From assembly GCA_017466325.1 (NCBI GenBank), contig JAFTUK010000005.1, positions 1 through 64,000 of the forward strand: 64,000 nucleotides of DNA. Direction: 5' to 3'. Under the pieces are notes generated by a model. The model was not told the DNA's origin, searched no databases, and saw only the letters and a program-made list of their open reading frames with translations. Shown piece by piece: positions 1 through 11,156 of the stretch. The DNA is from Bacteroidaceae bacterium. Lineage in GTDB: Bacteria > Bacteroidota > Bacteroidia > Bacteroidales > Bacteroidaceae. How positions within the stretch are numbered: position 1 is the stretch's first letter; each line of letters starts with the position of its first letter. The translations under genes and the position numbers were made by a program.

Positions 1-87
1 GGTCTCTATTTTTACTATCTCAAAACGCTCTAGTATCTCACTCGGGAGTACTAACTGTGCTAATTGTTCTAATATCTTGCTTTCCAT
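1..87 (-). CDS. Partial transposase N-terminus (ISAon1/ISL3-like), runs off the left edge
   Basis: An ATG on the minus strand at position 87 opens a frame that stays open to the edge (29 codons, beginning MESKILEQLAQLVLP). A perfect -7 box (TATCTTTG) lies just before the ATG. The short start and the LVLPSEILERFEI stretch resemble, from memory, the N-terminal regions of ISAon1-type ISL3-family transposases of Bacteroidales. Only the first residues are visible, so the family call is tentative. No terminal inverted repeat could be identified between this start and the groEL terminator. Confidence 0.5.
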   Translation of the reverse strand, partial: MESKILEQLAQLVLPSEILERFEIVKIET

Positions 88-163
88 GGATACAAAGATA
101 CAGCTTTGTACCGATTTTCCACACTTTTTTGCTACTGAGCCCATTTGTGTATATATACAACAA

Positions 164-202
164 GGGGCTGCATCTGGATCTTGGTAATCTTGATGCAGCC
201 CC
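164..202 (-). terminator. Terminator hairpin after groEL
   Basis: Eleven-base perfect arms (GGGGCTGCATC at 164-174 and GATGCAGCCCC at 192-202) lie 24 bases downstream of the groEL stop codon in the minus-strand direction. The following T tract is weak. Confidence 0.6.
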
Positions 203-226
203 ATTATTATGGTGTTTGTATAGGCA

Positions 227-1903
<1,677 letters not shown>

Positions 1904-2176
1904 TTAGCCCAGGATAGCCACCACGTCGCTCTGGCGCATGATGAGGTACTTCTTGCCCTCGTGCTCTATCTCGGTGCCGGCATACTTGCCATAGAGAACC
2001 TTGTCGCCCTCCTTCAGGATCATTTCCTCGTCCTTGGTGCCACCTCCCACGGCAACGATGGTGCCCTGCAAGGGCTTCTCCTTGGCTGTGTCGGGAATGA
2101 TGATGCCACCGATGGTCTTTGTCTCTGCTGCAGCGGGTTCAATGAGAACGCGGTCTGCCAATGGTTTGATGTTCAT
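1904..2176 (-). CDS. groES: Co-chaperonin GroES (10 kDa subunit)
   Basis: Heptameric lid of the GroEL chamber. The 90-residue protein begins [14 protein letters not shown], contains the mobile loop ([21 protein letters not shown]) and ends SDVVAILG. The reading frame is open further upstream, but the ATG at 2176 matches the conserved family start and has an AAGGA stretch just before it, so the longer version was rejected. It is the first gene of the groESL operon. The upstream region holds no CIRCE element but has a sigma-54-like site. Confidence 0.97.
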   Translation of the reverse strand: MNIKPLADRVLIEPAAAETKTIGGIIIPDTAKEKPLQGTIVAVGGGTKDEEMILKEGDKVLYGKYAGTEIEHEGKKYLIMRQSDVVAILG

Positions 2177-2230
2177 AGTATCCTTATGTATTTGTTTAGT
2201 TAATGTATTCTTTTTACTGCTTTGTATATC

Positions 2231-2246
2231 GCCAAGACTGTGCCAA
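2231..2246 (-). promoter_or_regulatory. Sigma-54-like promoter element upstream of groES
   Basis: Read on the minus strand this is TTGGCACAGTCTTGGC. GG and GC are separated by exactly ten bases, as in -24/-12 promoters, and the TGGCAC half is perfect; the -12 half (TTGGC) departs from TTGC. It lies about 55 bases before the groES ATG. It can also be read as a direct repeat, GCCAAGAC twice with three bases between. The promoter reading is an inference. Confidence 0.35.
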
Positions 2247-2307
2247 GACGGGGAGAACGGACAAATTGTCAGTATTCCCGGCATTTGTCCCCTGCACGTG
2301 TGACAAT

Positions 2308-2331
2308 ATTGCAAAATTATTGCTATCTTTG
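2308..2331 (+). promoter_or_regulatory. Bacteroidales sigma-ABfr type promoter for the OB/HD gene
   Basis: A TATCTTTG -7 box at 2324-2331 follows an ATTGC -33 candidate at 2308-2312, and the start codon is 36 bases downstream. It faces away from groES. Confidence 0.6.
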
Positions 2332-2367
2332 TTCGCACAGATATATAATATATAAGGTATAGACATT

Positions 2368-3225
2368 ATGCAGAAAGAGTTCCTGGTTATAGGTCGTGCC
2401 AACGCCACTACCCGTCAAGGCAGTCCCTATGCCCTGTTGAAGGTAGCCGATGCCGAGCAGTCGTTCTCCGTTTCCGTGTGGGATGTGGCTCCCGACATGG
2501 CACCCTTCCCCGGTCAGTTGGTGCAGTTTGTGCAGGTGAAGGACTTCGGAGGCAAGAAGTCATGCTCCATCGCAGACATGGTGCTGGGTCTGATGGCCGA
2601 CGAGAAACATCCCTTATACGGACTTATACCGCGCCCCATAAACCGCAAGGTGTGGGACGACACCATTGCCAGCCTGCTGTCCTTCTGCACGGACAGTACC
2701 CTGGTGCCCATCATACAGGATTTTGCCGGCAAACTCTACAAACCCTATAGTGAATACCCTGCCGCCACCACCGTGCACCATGCCTATCAGGGAGGTCTGC
2801 TGAACCATACCCACCAGATGCTGCACATGCTGGAGGGCCTGTATCCATGCCTGCCTTACCAGATAAAGGTGGAGCGCTGCATTCTGGCCATTCTCTTCCA
2901 CGACTATGGCAAGGTGTATGAGTACAACCGCCAGGGCGACACCCAGTCCGACATGTATCTGCTGGGGCACATCTACATTGGTGCGCACAAGTTGCAGAAC
3001 GTGCTTGAGCAGCACGGCGTGGAACCCGATGAGGTGAAGCGCATAGTGCATTGCGTGTTGGCTCACCATGGCCAGCGCGAATACGGCAGTCCTGTACTGC
3101 CCTGCATCCAGGAGGCCGCCATAGTGACCTATCTGGACAACATCTCTGCTAAGGTGGATACCATGGAGGCCACCCCGGAGGGAGAATACGTGCCAGCCCT
3201 GGGAACGCATGTGCAGAAGGGTTGA
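2368..3225 (+). CDS. OB-fold plus HD-domain 3'-5' exoribonuclease, YhaM-like
   Basis: The 285-residue protein has an N-terminal OB-fold-like part (about residues 1-75, including the FSVSVWDV strand) and a C-terminal HD phosphohydrolase domain. HD motifs are seen as HHAYQGGLLNHTHQML (about 131-146), HDYGK (about 178) and VLAHHGQ (about 229), with a late Asp in AIVTYLDN. This is the arrangement of YhaM-family exoribonucleases. It stands alone, divergent from groES, with its own promoter. The enzymatic assignment rests on domain order and motifs only; another HD phosphohydrolase activity is possible. Confidence 0.82.
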   Translation: MQKEFLVIGRANATTRQGSPYALLKVADAEQSFSVSVWDVAPDMAPFPGQLVQFVQVKDFGGKKSCSIADMVLGLMADEKHPLYGLIPRPINRKVWDDTIASLLSFCTDSTLVPIIQDFAGKLYKPYSEYPAATTVHHAYQGGLLNHTHQMLHMLEGLYPCLPYQIKVERCILAILFHDYGKVYEYNRQGDTQSDMYLLGHIYIGAHKLQNVLEQHGVEPDEVKRIVHCVLAHHGQREYGSPVLPCIQEAAIVTYLDNISAKVDTMEATPEGEYVPALGTHVQKG

Positions 3226-3235
3226 GGAATGAAGG

Positions 3236-3272
3236 TGTCACACTTGTCACAAAGATGTCACACAGGTGTCAC
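3236..3272. repeat. Four phased TGTCAC repeats
   Basis: TGTCAC occurs at 3236, 3245, 3256 and 3267, that is at 9-, 11- and 11-base steps, roughly one helical turn. The block lies after the OB/HD gene stop and just before the beta-galactosidase promoter, so a regulator-binding array is possible but not shown. Confidence 0.5.
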
Positions 3273-3305
3273 GCCTTGCCGTGAAGGGAAATGCTCGGGA
3301 ATGCC

Positions 3306-3313
3306 TATCTTTG
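3306..3313 (+). promoter_or_regulatory. -7 box of the beta-galactosidase promoter
   Basis: Perfect TATCTTTG. Transcription would begin near 3320, so the decamer array that follows would lie entirely in the 5' untranslated leader. Confidence 0.6.
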
Positions 3314-3326
3314 CACAGAAAAACGT

Positions 3327-3426
3327 TAGGAAATCATAGGAGGTCCTATGAAGTTCTATGAAGTCCTATAAAACCCTAGGAAACCTTAGGACATCCTATG
3401 ACATCCTATGAAGTCCTATGACATCC
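3327..3426 (+). repeat. Ten exact 10-bp repeat units in the beta-galactosidase leader
   Basis: The 100 bases split without gaps into ten decamers of the form TAKGAMRTCC (for example TATGAAGTCC, TATGACATCC, TAGGACATCC). Units differ from each other but the period never slips. The tract starts close to the predicted transcription start and ends 44 bases before the ATG. Confidence 0.85.
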
Positions 3427-3470
3427 TGAAACTAAAGTAAAAACCTAAACATAATAAACACTAACAGCAA

Positions 3471-6400
3471 ATGAAAAGAATCCTAATCTTACTGAGTGTG
3501 ATACTGGCCACCGCCGGTGTTTATGCCCAGAACTTCAGAAAGGGTGCCTTGTATCAGGTAGACGGCATTCCCACGGAGTACAAGGGTCAGTTGTTCATCA
3601 TGGATGAATTGTCAGGTTCGTGGCGATTCATTGACCCCTTCAAGCAGCGTGCCTTGCGCGTTGGCGACAAGGGCATGGAGTATGGTGAGGTGAACGGCAG
3701 CGACGAGTTGCAGAAATGGACTCTGAAGGAGATTGCTCCCGGCAAGTACAGTGCCGTGCCCACCAACCAGACTTCCTTTCAGGCACTGAAGAAGGGCGTT
3801 ACCATCACCGAGGCCGATGCCTTTGGCAGCGATGACAACTGTACCTATCGTTTCCGTAGCGTTCAGGATCCTGCTATGGTTTTGGGCAATGGCGACGACG
3901 GAGGCAACAATGCACGTATCCGTGCCGAGAAAATGGATACAGTGAACCGTGGCCAGTACTGGAGCATCAAGACCCTCTCTCTGGGCCGTCACCTCATCGG
4001 TGGTGCTTTCTACGACAGCCACTTCGATGATGGTGGTGGCAACCAGAGCATCACATGGCTGCTTCAGTGGAAGGCAAACCCAGCCAATCCCGGCAACGCA
4101 CTGATGAGTCTGGAGCCCGTAAAGGGGCAGAAGGGAGTCTACCGCGTTGTTTCTGCCAACAAGAAGAAAATGTTCCGCATTGAAGGCAACCAGATGAAGA
4201 TTGCCGACATTGATGAGGCCGACAAGGCTTCGTGGTTCACCATTGAGCAGGTGGAGAAACCCAAGTTGTCTTCTCCCATCTGGGAAGATGAAACCGTCTT
4301 CGAGATAAACAAACTTCCCGGTGTGGCAACATACATGCCATACGCCAACGAGGCTGAGATGAAGGCTGATGCCGACTACTACAAGACACCGTGGACCGAG
4401 CCCAAGAGCAGTCTCTACAAGTCTCTGGACGGCACATGGAACTTTTGGTTCACCTCCGTGCCCGAGAAGGGCAAGAATGCCGCCACCGGCAATGTGGAGG
4501 TAATGGACGTGCCTGCCTTCCAGGCCGCCCTGGCCCATGCCAACGGTAACGGCAACGTGAAGCCCGATGCCATCCCCGTGCCCTCATGCTGGGAGATGCA
4601 GGGATATGACCGCCCCATCTATTGCAATGTGGAGTATCCTCACGGCAATACTCCTCCCTTCATCAAGGCACGTCCCGGTTTCAACGACGGCGGCAAGAAC
4701 TATGCCATCAATCCCGTGGGCACCTATCACCGTAGTTTCGACCTGCCCCAGGGCTGGGACAAGCAGCGCACCATCATACACTTCGGCGGTATCTACTCTT
4801 GTGCACAGGTTTGGCTCAACGGCAAGTACGTGGGCTACACCCAGGGTTCCAACAACGTGGCCGAGTTCGACCTGACCCACCTCCTTCGCACAGGCAAGAA
4901 CGACCTTGTGGTGCAGGTTCACCGCTGGTGCGACGGTTCATACCTGGAGTGCCAGGACATGTTCCGCATGTCTGGTATCTTCCGCAGCGTATATATATAT
5001 AATGTACCCCAGAGGAGCATACGCAACCATGTGGTGCAGACCAACATCAGCGGCAATGACGGCATTGTCAATGTCAGTGTGGATGCCGACGTGCCCTCTG
5101 TGGCCAAGTTGTACACCCCCGAGGGTCAGTTGGTGGCAGAGCAGGCCTTCAAGGGCGGCAAGGCCAAGTTCCTGGTTCCCAATGCCAATTTCTGGACAGC
5201 CGAGACCCCTGCTCTCTACACTCTGGACATCGTGCAGAAGGACCAGGGCGGCAAAGACCTGATGGCATTCTCCACCAAGGTGGGTATCCGCGAGGTCAAG
5301 ATTGTGGGTTCCCTGCTCTATGTCAACGGCAAGCGTGTCATGCTGAAGGGTGTGAACCGCCACGATACCAACCCCGTTACAGGCCGCACCGTCACTACTG
5401 ACAACATGCTGGAGGACGTACTGCTGATGAAGCGCAACAACATCAACACCATCCGCACCAGCCACTATCCCAACGATGCTCGCATGTATGCCATGTTCGA
5501 CTACTACGGACTTTACTGCTGCGACGAGGCCGACCTCGAGGACCATGCCAACCAGTCCATCTCCTACATGAAGTCATGGATTCCTTCATTCGTGGACCGC
5601 ATAGAACGTATGGTTAGCCGCGACATCAACCATGCCAGCGTAATCATGTGGTCTCTGGGTAATGAGGCAGGTGCCGGTACCAACTTCAAGGACTGCTACG
5701 AGGCTGCCCGCAAGATGGATTCCACTCGCCCCGTTCACTACGAGGGAACACGTATCGACCGCGACTTCGGCGGTAGCGCATACTCCGACTTCTACTCCAA
5801 GATGTACCCCTCCATGGACTGGATGGCAAAGAACACCAGCAATATGGACAAGCCCATGTTCCTTTGCGAATACGCCCATGCCATGGGTAATGCCATCGGC
5901 AACCTGCCTGAGTACATGCAGAGCATGGAGGAGAGCAACTCCACCATAGGCGGATGCATCTGGGACTGGGTAGACCAGGCTGTCTACGAGCCTCTGGAAC
6001 TGAAGAAGGGCGTTCGTCGTCTGCACACAGGTTATGACTTCCCTGGTCCTCACCAGGGCAACTTCTGCTCCAATGGTGTGGTAACGGCAGAACGCCGCCA
6101 GACCGCCAAGTTGGCAGAGGTGAAGTTTGCACACCAGTTCATCAAGTTCCAGTATGCCGAAGGCACCCTCACCCTGCGCAATGCCTACGACTTCCGTTCG
6201 CTCAAGGGTATGAAGGTAGAGGCCAAGGTAATGCTTGACGGCAAGGTGAAGAAGACCGTCACCGCCATGCTCGGCGATGTTAAGCCCGGCGAGACAACCA
6301 CCATCGCCATCCCCGACGCCAAGTATATCAAGCAGGCCACCAAGAAGGGTATGCATGCGGTACTCAACGTTGTTGTCACCGACACCCAGGCTTCCCTCTC

Positions 6401-7133
6401 CACTCCTGCCAACCACGTTGTGGCACACTATGGCGTGGACCTCGTGAAGGGTATGTTCCTGCCTGTTATGGATAAGGGCGAAAAGACCGAGCATCCTAAG
6501 TTCGCCTTCCAGAACCACCGCTGGATCGAAAACGACCGCTTCGGCGACACCAATAGCGAGAACAAGGCTGATTGCCAGATTACCTATAACTATCTGAAGG
6601 ACGGCAGCATAGACATGATCGTGAAGATCACTCCGAAGAGCAACCTGCGCCGTGTGGGTGTGGCTGCCGAACTGGACACCGCCTTCTGCAATGTGGACTA
6701 CTATGGCTATGGCCCCTACGAGAACTATCCCGACCGTATGGCAGGTGTGCTCGTGGGCAACTACGAGGGCAAGGTGGTTACATACAATGCCGACGGCACT
6801 TTGCCCGAGGGAACTCTGATGGAACCTTACATCAAGCCCCAGACCACCGGCGACCGTCTCGTATATAGCGTAAGCCTCACCGATGCCAAGGGCCATGGCT
6901 GGCAGATAGAGTGCCCCGAGGGCATCTACTTCAGCGCCAACCGCTACACCGATGCCGACCTGATGAATGCCCAGCACACATGGGACATCAAGGCACGTCC
7001 CTACATCTGGCTGCAGTTGGGTATGGACATCCGTGGTCTTGGCAACGCTTCATGTGGTCCCGGCCCCATGCAGAAGTACGTCATCGACGGTAACCAGACC
7101 TACGAGTTCTGCGTACGTATGAAGAAGATCTGA
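3471..7133 (+). CDS. Exported GH2 beta-galactosidase with extra N-terminal domain
   Basis: Hydrolyses beta-galactosides in the periplasm or at the surface. A signal peptide (MKRILILLSVILATAGVYAQ) is followed by an unassigned domain of about 260 residues (20-280; beta-rich and possibly carbohydrate-binding). The GH2 sugar-binding domain begins near 300 (SLDGTWNFWF), then an Ig-like domain, a TIM barrel from about 620 (MLKGVNRHDTN) and a Bgal-small-N domain near 930-1215. The acid/base Glu is E732 in MWSLGNEAG and the nucleophile is E800 in LCEYAHAMGN. At 1220 residues it exceeds LacZ by about the length of the N-terminal domain. No susCD pair is adjacent. Confidence 0.95.
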   Translation: MKRILILLSVILATAGVYAQNFRKGALYQVDGIPTEYKGQLFIMDELSGSWRFIDPFKQRALRVGDKGMEYGEVNGSDELQKWTLKEIAPGKYSAVPTNQTSFQALKKGVTITEADAFGSDDNCTYRFRSVQDPAMVLGNGDDGGNNARIRAEKMDTVNRGQYWSIKTLSLGRHLIGGAFYDSHFDDGGGNQSITWLLQWKANPANPGNALMSLEPVKGQKGVYRVVSANKKKMFRIEGNQMKIADIDEADKASWFTIEQVEKPKLSSPIWEDETVFEINKLPGVATYMPYANEAEMKADADYYKTPWTEPKSSLYKSLDGTWNFWFTSVPEKGKNAATGNVEVMDVPAFQAALAHANGNGNVKPDAIPVPSCWEMQGYDRPIYCNVEYPHGNTPPFIKARPGFNDGGKNYAINPVGTYHRSFDLPQGWDKQRTIIHFGGIYSCAQVWLNGKYVGYTQGSNNVAEFDLTHLLRTGKNDLVVQVHRWCDGSYLECQDMFRMSGIFRSVYIYNVPQRSIRNHVVQTNISGNDGIVNVSVDADVPSVAKLYTPEGQLVAEQAFKGGKAKFLVPNANFWTAETPALYTLDIVQKDQGGKDLMAFSTKVGIREVKIVGSLLYVNGKRVMLKGVNRHDTNPVTGRTVTTDNMLEDVLLMKRNNINTIRTSHYPNDARMYAMFDYYGLYCCDEADLEDHANQSISYMKSWIPSFVDRIERMVSRDINHASVIMWSLGNEAGAGTNFKDCYEAARKMDSTRPVHYEGTRIDRDFGGSAYSDFYSKMYPSMDWMAKNTSNMDKPMFLCEYAHAMGNAIGNLPEYMQSMEESNSTIGGCIWDWVDQAVYEPLELKKGVRRLHTGYDFPGPHQGNFCSNGVVTAERRQTAKLAEVKFAHQFIKFQYAEGTLTLRNAYDFRSLKGMKVEAKVMLDGKVKKTVTAMLGDVKPGETTTIAIPDAKYIKQATKKGMHAVLNVVVTDTQASLSTPANHVVAHYGVDLVKGMFLPVMDKGEKTEHPKFAFQNHRWIENDRFGDTNSENKADCQITYNYLKDGSIDMIVKITPKSNLRRVGVAAELDTAFCNVDYYGYGPYENYPDRMAGVLVGNYEGKVVTYNADGTLPEGTLMEPYIKPQTTGDRLVYSVSLTDAKGHGWQIECPEGIYFSANRYTDADLMNAQHTWDIKARPYIWLQLGMDIRGLGNASCGPGPMQKYVIDGNQTYEFCVRMKKI

Positions 7134-7174
7134 TAGGGTAGGGTACTGTCTGTACCTACATTATACAATAAAAG

Positions 7175-7208
7175 GAGCGAGTCTGCCAAGAAGTTGACAG
7201 GCTCGCTC
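7175..7208 (+). promoter_or_regulatory. Strong hairpin between beta-galactosidase and glutaminase
   Basis: GAGCGAGTCTG pairs with the mirror arm ending GGCTCGCTC (one G-U pair). It sits 41 bases after one stop and 14 bases before the glutaminase ATG, without a clear T tract. It may terminate the first transcript or act as a leader structure of the second. Confidence 0.5.
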
Positions 7209-7222
7209 TGTATAGGAAACAT

Positions 7223-8137
7223 ATGGATTACAACAAACTATTAGAAAACATCTACCAGGCCATCCTTCCTTATGCCAAAGAAGGCAAGCAGGCAACCTAT
7301 ATACCGGAACTGGCAAAGGTGAACCCCGACCAGTTCGGCATGTGTATCCAAACGATATACGGCGAGGTGGCTTCCATCGGGCAGGCGGATACACGCTTCT
7401 CCATCCAGAGTATATCAAAGGTGTTTGCCTTGGCCATGTGCCTCTCTATCAAGGGAGACGAACTATGGACAAAAGTTGGCAAGGAACCCTCAGGCACTGC
7501 CTTTAACTCCCTGGTGCAACTGGAGGTGGAGCACGGTATCCCTCGCAATCCCTTCATAAACGCCGGTGCCATAGTCATTGCCGATATCCTGTTGACTCAT
7601 TTGGATAATCCCGAAGAAGACTTTCTACGCTTTGTGAGAGAAGTGTCCTGTAACGATAGCATCTATTACAACAAGGAGGTTGCCCTCTCGGAGCGCAAGG
7701 AAGGTTACCTGAATGCCGCCATAGTAAATCTGTTGAAGTATCACGGAACGATAGAGAACGACATCGAGGACGTCCTGCACTTCTACTTCATGATGTGCTC
7801 CATAGAGATGAGTTGCCGCGAACTCTCCCATGCCTTCCTCGTTTTTGCCAACCATCGCCGAAGGTTCGACTATGCAGGTATAACCCTCACTCCGTCTCAG
7901 GTGAAGCGCATCAATGCCATCATGCAGACATGTGGTTTCTATGATGAGGCTGGCGAGTTTGCCTACCTCGTTGGTCTCCCCGGCAAGAGTGGTGTAGGCG
8001 GTGGTATCGTAGCCATCTATCCTCTCCAGTACTCCGTTGCCGTATGGTGTCCACGCCTCAATAGCAAAGGCAATTCTGTGATGGGAATCAAAGCCCTCGA
8101 ACTCCTCACGACTGAGACACAGGCCTCAATATTCTGA
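7223..8137 (+). CDS. glsA: Glutaminase A
   Basis: Deaminates L-glutamine to glutamate and ammonia in the cytoplasm. The 304-residue length is typical of the family. The serine-dependent beta-lactamase-like fold shows the catalytic SxxK in FSIQSISKVFALAM (about residues 54-67), NPFINAGAI, and the C-terminal PGKSGVGGGIVAIYP loop. It is monocistronic and converges on uvrA, the two stops being 30 bases apart. Confidence 0.96.
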   Translation: MDYNKLLENIYQAILPYAKEGKQATYIPELAKVNPDQFGMCIQTIYGEVASIGQADTRFSIQSISKVFALAMCLSIKGDELWTKVGKEPSGTAFNSLVQLEVEHGIPRNPFINAGAIVIADILLTHLDNPEEDFLRFVREVSCNDSIYYNKEVALSERKEGYLNAAIVNLLKYHGTIENDIEDVLHFYFMMCSIEMSCRELSHAFLVFANHRRRFDYAGITLTPSQVKRINAIMQTCGFYDEAGEFAYLVGLPGKSGVGGGIVAIYPLQYSVAVWCPRLNSKGNSVMGIKALELLTTETQASIF

Positions 8138-8166
8138 CAGTAATAGAAATTGCTACTTTTAGTAAA

Positions 8167-11079
8167 CTACTTCTTATGTAGTTTTTCTTTCAGGAAGTGA
8201 CCGGTGTAACTTTGCTTGCACCGGGCTATCTCCTCGGGAGTACCAGAGGTAATGAGGTAGCCGCCCTCTTCTCCACCCTCGGGACCCATGTCCAGAATAT
8301 GGTCGGCACACTTGATGACATCCGGGTTATGCTCGATGATTATCAGTGTATGGCCCTTCATCAAGAGGGCATCAAAGGCAGCAAGCAGTTTCTTTATGTC
8401 GTGGAAATGCAGGCCTGTGGTGGGTTCGTCGAAGATGAACATCGTGGGTACATGCTTGTCCATGCCAAGATAGTATGCCAACTTCACGCGCTGGTTCTCA
8501 CCGCCGGAAAGGGTGCTGCTCGACTGGCCGAGTTTGATATATCCAAGACCCACGTCCTGCAAGGGTTTGAGCAGTTTCACAATCTTCTTCTCCTTCCACT
8601 CCGTGAAGAACTCTATGGCCTGGTTGATGGTCATGTCCAGAATGTCGTAGACGTTCTTTTCATGGAAACGCACCTCCAGAACCTCCTGCTTGAAGCGCTT
8701 GCCGTGACACGACTCACATTCAAGTACAAGGTCGGCCATGAACTGCATCTCCACGGTCACGGTGCCTTCTCCGTTGCACTCTTCGCACCGGCCACCGGAG
8801 GCATTGAAACTGAAGTATGCCGCCGTGAAGCCCATCTGTTGGGAAAGTGCCTGCTGGGCAAAAAGTTTGCGGATTTCATCCCATGCCTTCACGTAGGTTA
8901 CGGGATTGGAACGGGAACTCTTGCCTATGGGGTTCTGGTCCACGAACTCTATTGCCTGGATGGCATTCGTGTCGCCCTCGAGGTAAGCGAACTCGCCCGG
9001 GCGGTCGCCCACCTCGTCCAGATTACGCTTTATGGCATTGAACAGGATGTCGCGCACCAGGCTTGACTTGCCCGAACCGGACACACCAGTCACGCAGGTC
9101 ATCACGTTCAGGGGGAAGCGCACGTCTATGCCCTTCAGGTTGTTGGCACGTGCTCCACGGATTTCTATGTAGCGGTTCCACCTCCTGCGCGTCTCGGGCA
9201 CGGGGATGCTATCCTTGCCGGAGAGGAAGTCCAGGGTGTGGGAATGTTTTTTGTTTATATGGTGAGTGGCGGTTGTATCTTCTCCCCTCCCTTGTGGAGG
9301 GGTAAGGGGGAGGGTCCGCCCTTTTCCGTTTTCCGTTTTTATCTTTCCGTTATATACGATTTGTCCGCCAAGGCGGCCTGCCTCGGGACCTACGTCTATT
9401 ATCCAGTCGGCGGCACGCATGATGTCCTCGTCGTGCTCCACCACCACCACGGTATTGCCAAGGTCGCGGAGTTGGTGCAAAACCTTTATGAGTCTTTCCG
9501 TGTCGCGCGAGTGCAGGCCTATGGACGGTTCGTCCAGAATGTAAAGGCTGCCCACCAGAGCTGAACCGAGCGAAGTGGCCAGGTTGATGCGCTGGCTCTC
9601 GCCGCCCGACAGGGAGTTGGACAGACGGTTGAGGGTAAGGTAAGGCAGGCCTACGTCCATCAGGAACCGGAGCCTGGACCTTATCTCCACCAGCAGGCGC
9701 ATGGCTATCTTCTGCTCGTTCTCCGTGAGGTTTGAAGTCAGGTCCTTGGCAAACCACTCGGACAACTTGGATATGGGCCATTCCACCAGTTCGGAGATTG
9801 TGCGTCCTGCCACACGGACATAGTTGGCCTCGGGCTTCAGGCGACGGCCGAGGCACTTGGGGCATGTGGTCTTGCCACGGTATCTGGCAAGCATCACACG
9901 GTTCTGTATCTTGTACTGGCCGGCCTTGAGCATGTCGAAGAAGGCGTCTATGGACACCAGTCCCCACTCCTGCTCCTCGGGCGTCAGCGTCCATTCGGAG
10001 AGGGCCTTCTCGCTGGGCCTGCCATGCCAAAGCCAGTCCTTCTCGGCCTGTGTGAGTTCGTAGTATGGCTTGTGCACTGGAAAACCTCGCTCGGAATTGA
10101 AGCGGATGAAGCAGGTCTTCCACTCGCTCATCTTCTCGCCTCGCCAGCATTGCACGCAACCCTCATACAGGGAGAGTGCCGAATTGGGTATGACCAGGCG
10201 TTCGTCTATGCCCATTATCTTGCCGAAACCCTCGCACTCGGGACATGCCCCCAGGGGGGAGTTGAAGGCAAAGAGTTGGTCGGTGGGTTCCTGAAACACT
10301 ATGCCGTCGGCCTCGAAGCGCGAGTTGAACTTGTGCAGTATGCCGGCAGGCAGGAACCTCAGCATCATCTCGCCTCCGCCCTCGTAGAAGGCCGTCTCCA
10401 CACTGTCGGTAAGACGGGAAAGGGAGTCGTTGTCGTCGCGCACCGACTGGCGGTCGATGACCAGATGCACCTCACGGGGAGTTGCGCCACCTTCCGTGGC
10501 AAGGTATTCTTCTATGGTGGTTATCTGTCCGTCCACCTCAATGCGGACGAAGCCCTGTTGCAGATACTTCTTCAGGCATTCGCGCACGTCTGCCGTGCCG
10601 TTCTCCTTACAAAGATGCATGGGGGCAAGCACCACGAAGCGAGTACCCGGGGTGTACGTCATCACGCATCTGATGACGTCCTCCACACCCTGCTTTTTCA
10701 CCTCCTCGCCACTCACAGGACTGTAGGTGCGCCCCACTCGGGCAAAGAGCATGCGCATGTACTCGTATATCTCGGTGCTGGTGCCCACGGTGGAGCGCGG
10801 ATTGCGGCTGCTCACCTTCTGCTCTATGGCTATGGCAGGGGGGATGCCCTTAATGAAGTCACATTCGGGTTTGCCCATACGGCCGAGGAACTGGCGGGCA
10901 TAACTGGAAAGGCTTTCCACATAGCGGCGCTGACCCTCGGCATACAGTGTGTCGAAGGCAAGGCTTGACTTGCCCGAACCGGACACACCCGTCACTACGA
11001 TGAGTTTGTCACGGGGTATTTCCACGTCTATGTTCTTCAGGTTGTTTACCCTTGCGCCTTTTATGTATATGCTTTCCAT
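8167..11079 (-). CDS. uvrA: UvrABC excinuclease subunit A, with an in-frame repeat insertion
   Basis: DNA damage recognition ATPase of nucleotide excision repair. Two ABC ATPase halves are visible, each with a Walker A of the [10 protein letters not shown] type (about residues 31 and 660), ABC signatures ([20 protein letters not shown]) and zinc-finger cysteines ([20 protein letters not shown]). At 970 residues it is slightly longer than usual. The extra length lies near residues 574-600, between the two halves, where a heptamer and GC-palindrome element is translated ([20 protein letters not shown]). The frame is kept, so the protein is probably still functional. Confidence 0.97.
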   Translation of the reverse strand: MESIYIKGARVNNLKNIDVEIPRDKLIVVTGVSGSGKSSLAFDTLYAEGQRRYVESLSSYARQFLGRMGKPECDFIKGIPPAIAIEQKVSSRNPRSTVGTSTEIYEYMRMLFARVGRTYSPVSGEEVKKQGVEDVIRCVMTYTPGTRFVVLAPMHLCKENGTADVRECLKKYLQQGFVRIEVDGQITTIEEYLATEGGATPREVHLVIDRQSVRDDNDSLSRLTDSVETAFYEGGGEMMLRFLPAGILHKFNSRFEADGIVFQEPTDQLFAFNSPLGACPECEGFGKIMGIDERLVIPNSALSLYEGCVQCWRGEKMSEWKTCFIRFNSERGFPVHKPYYELTQAEKDWLWHGRPSEKALSEWTLTPEEQEWGLVSIDAFFDMLKAGQYKIQNRVMLARYRGKTTCPKCLGRRLKPEANYVRVAGRTISELVEWPISKLSEWFAKDLTSNLTENEQKIAMRLLVEIRSRLRFLMDVGLPYLTLNRLSNSLSGGESQRINLATSLGSALVGSLYILDEPSIGLHSRDTERLIKVLHQLRDLGNTVVVVEHDEDIMRAADWIIDVGPEAGRLGGQIVYNGKIKTENGKGRTLPLTPPQGRGEDTTATHHINKKHSHTLDFLSGKDSIPVPETRRRWNRYIEIRGARANNLKGIDVRFPLNVMTCVTGVSGSGKSSLVRDILFNAIKRNLDEVGDRPGEFAYLEGDTNAIQAIEFVDQNPIGKSSRSNPVTYVKAWDEIRKLFAQQALSQQMGFTAAYFSFNASGGRCEECNGEGTVTVEMQFMADLVLECESCHGKRFKQEVLEVRFHEKNVYDILDMTINQAIEFFTEWKEKKIVKLLKPLQDVGLGYIKLGQSSSTLSGGENQRVKLAYYLGMDKHVPTMFIFDEPTTGLHFHDIKKLLAAFDALLMKGHTLIIIEHNPDVIKCADHILDMGPEGGEEGGYLITSGTPEEIARCKQSYTGHFLKEKLHKK
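9281..9360. repeat. Dispersed repeat element inside the uvrA reading frame
   Basis: On the plus strand this holds a GC palindrome (CTCCCCTCCCTTGTGGAGGGG, 9282-9302), a G-rich arm, then heptamers TTTCCGT, TTTCCGT, TTTTATC, TTTCCGT (9322-9350). The same two modules occur in intergenic DNA at 13.4-13.5 kb and 53.6-53.9 kb. Here they encode a low-complexity linker of UvrA. Confidence 0.75.
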
Positions 11080-11097
11080 AACAAATTATTATTAAGG

Positions 11098-11142
11098 ACC
11101 CAAAAGACCCTAAGGACCTTAAAGACTCAAAAGACCTTAAGG
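11098..11142 (-). repeat. Five 9-bp repeat units upstream of uvrA
   Basis: The plus-strand sequence splits into ACCCAAAAG, ACCCTAAGG, ACCTTAAAG, ACTCAAAAG and ACCTTAAGG without slippage. The tract ends 18 bases before the uvrA start codon. A very similar motif precedes gpsA. Confidence 0.8.
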
Positions 11143-11156
11143 CCCATTTTTTGCCT

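Noticed and set aside
2177..2367. CIRCE/HrcA operator upstream of groES
   Set aside because: No TTAGCACTC-N9-GAGTGCTAA palindrome could be found.
3471..7133. Polysaccharide utilisation locus around the beta-galactosidase
   Set aside because: No susC/susD pair, sensor or transporter lies nearby. The CAZyme genes in the window are scattered.
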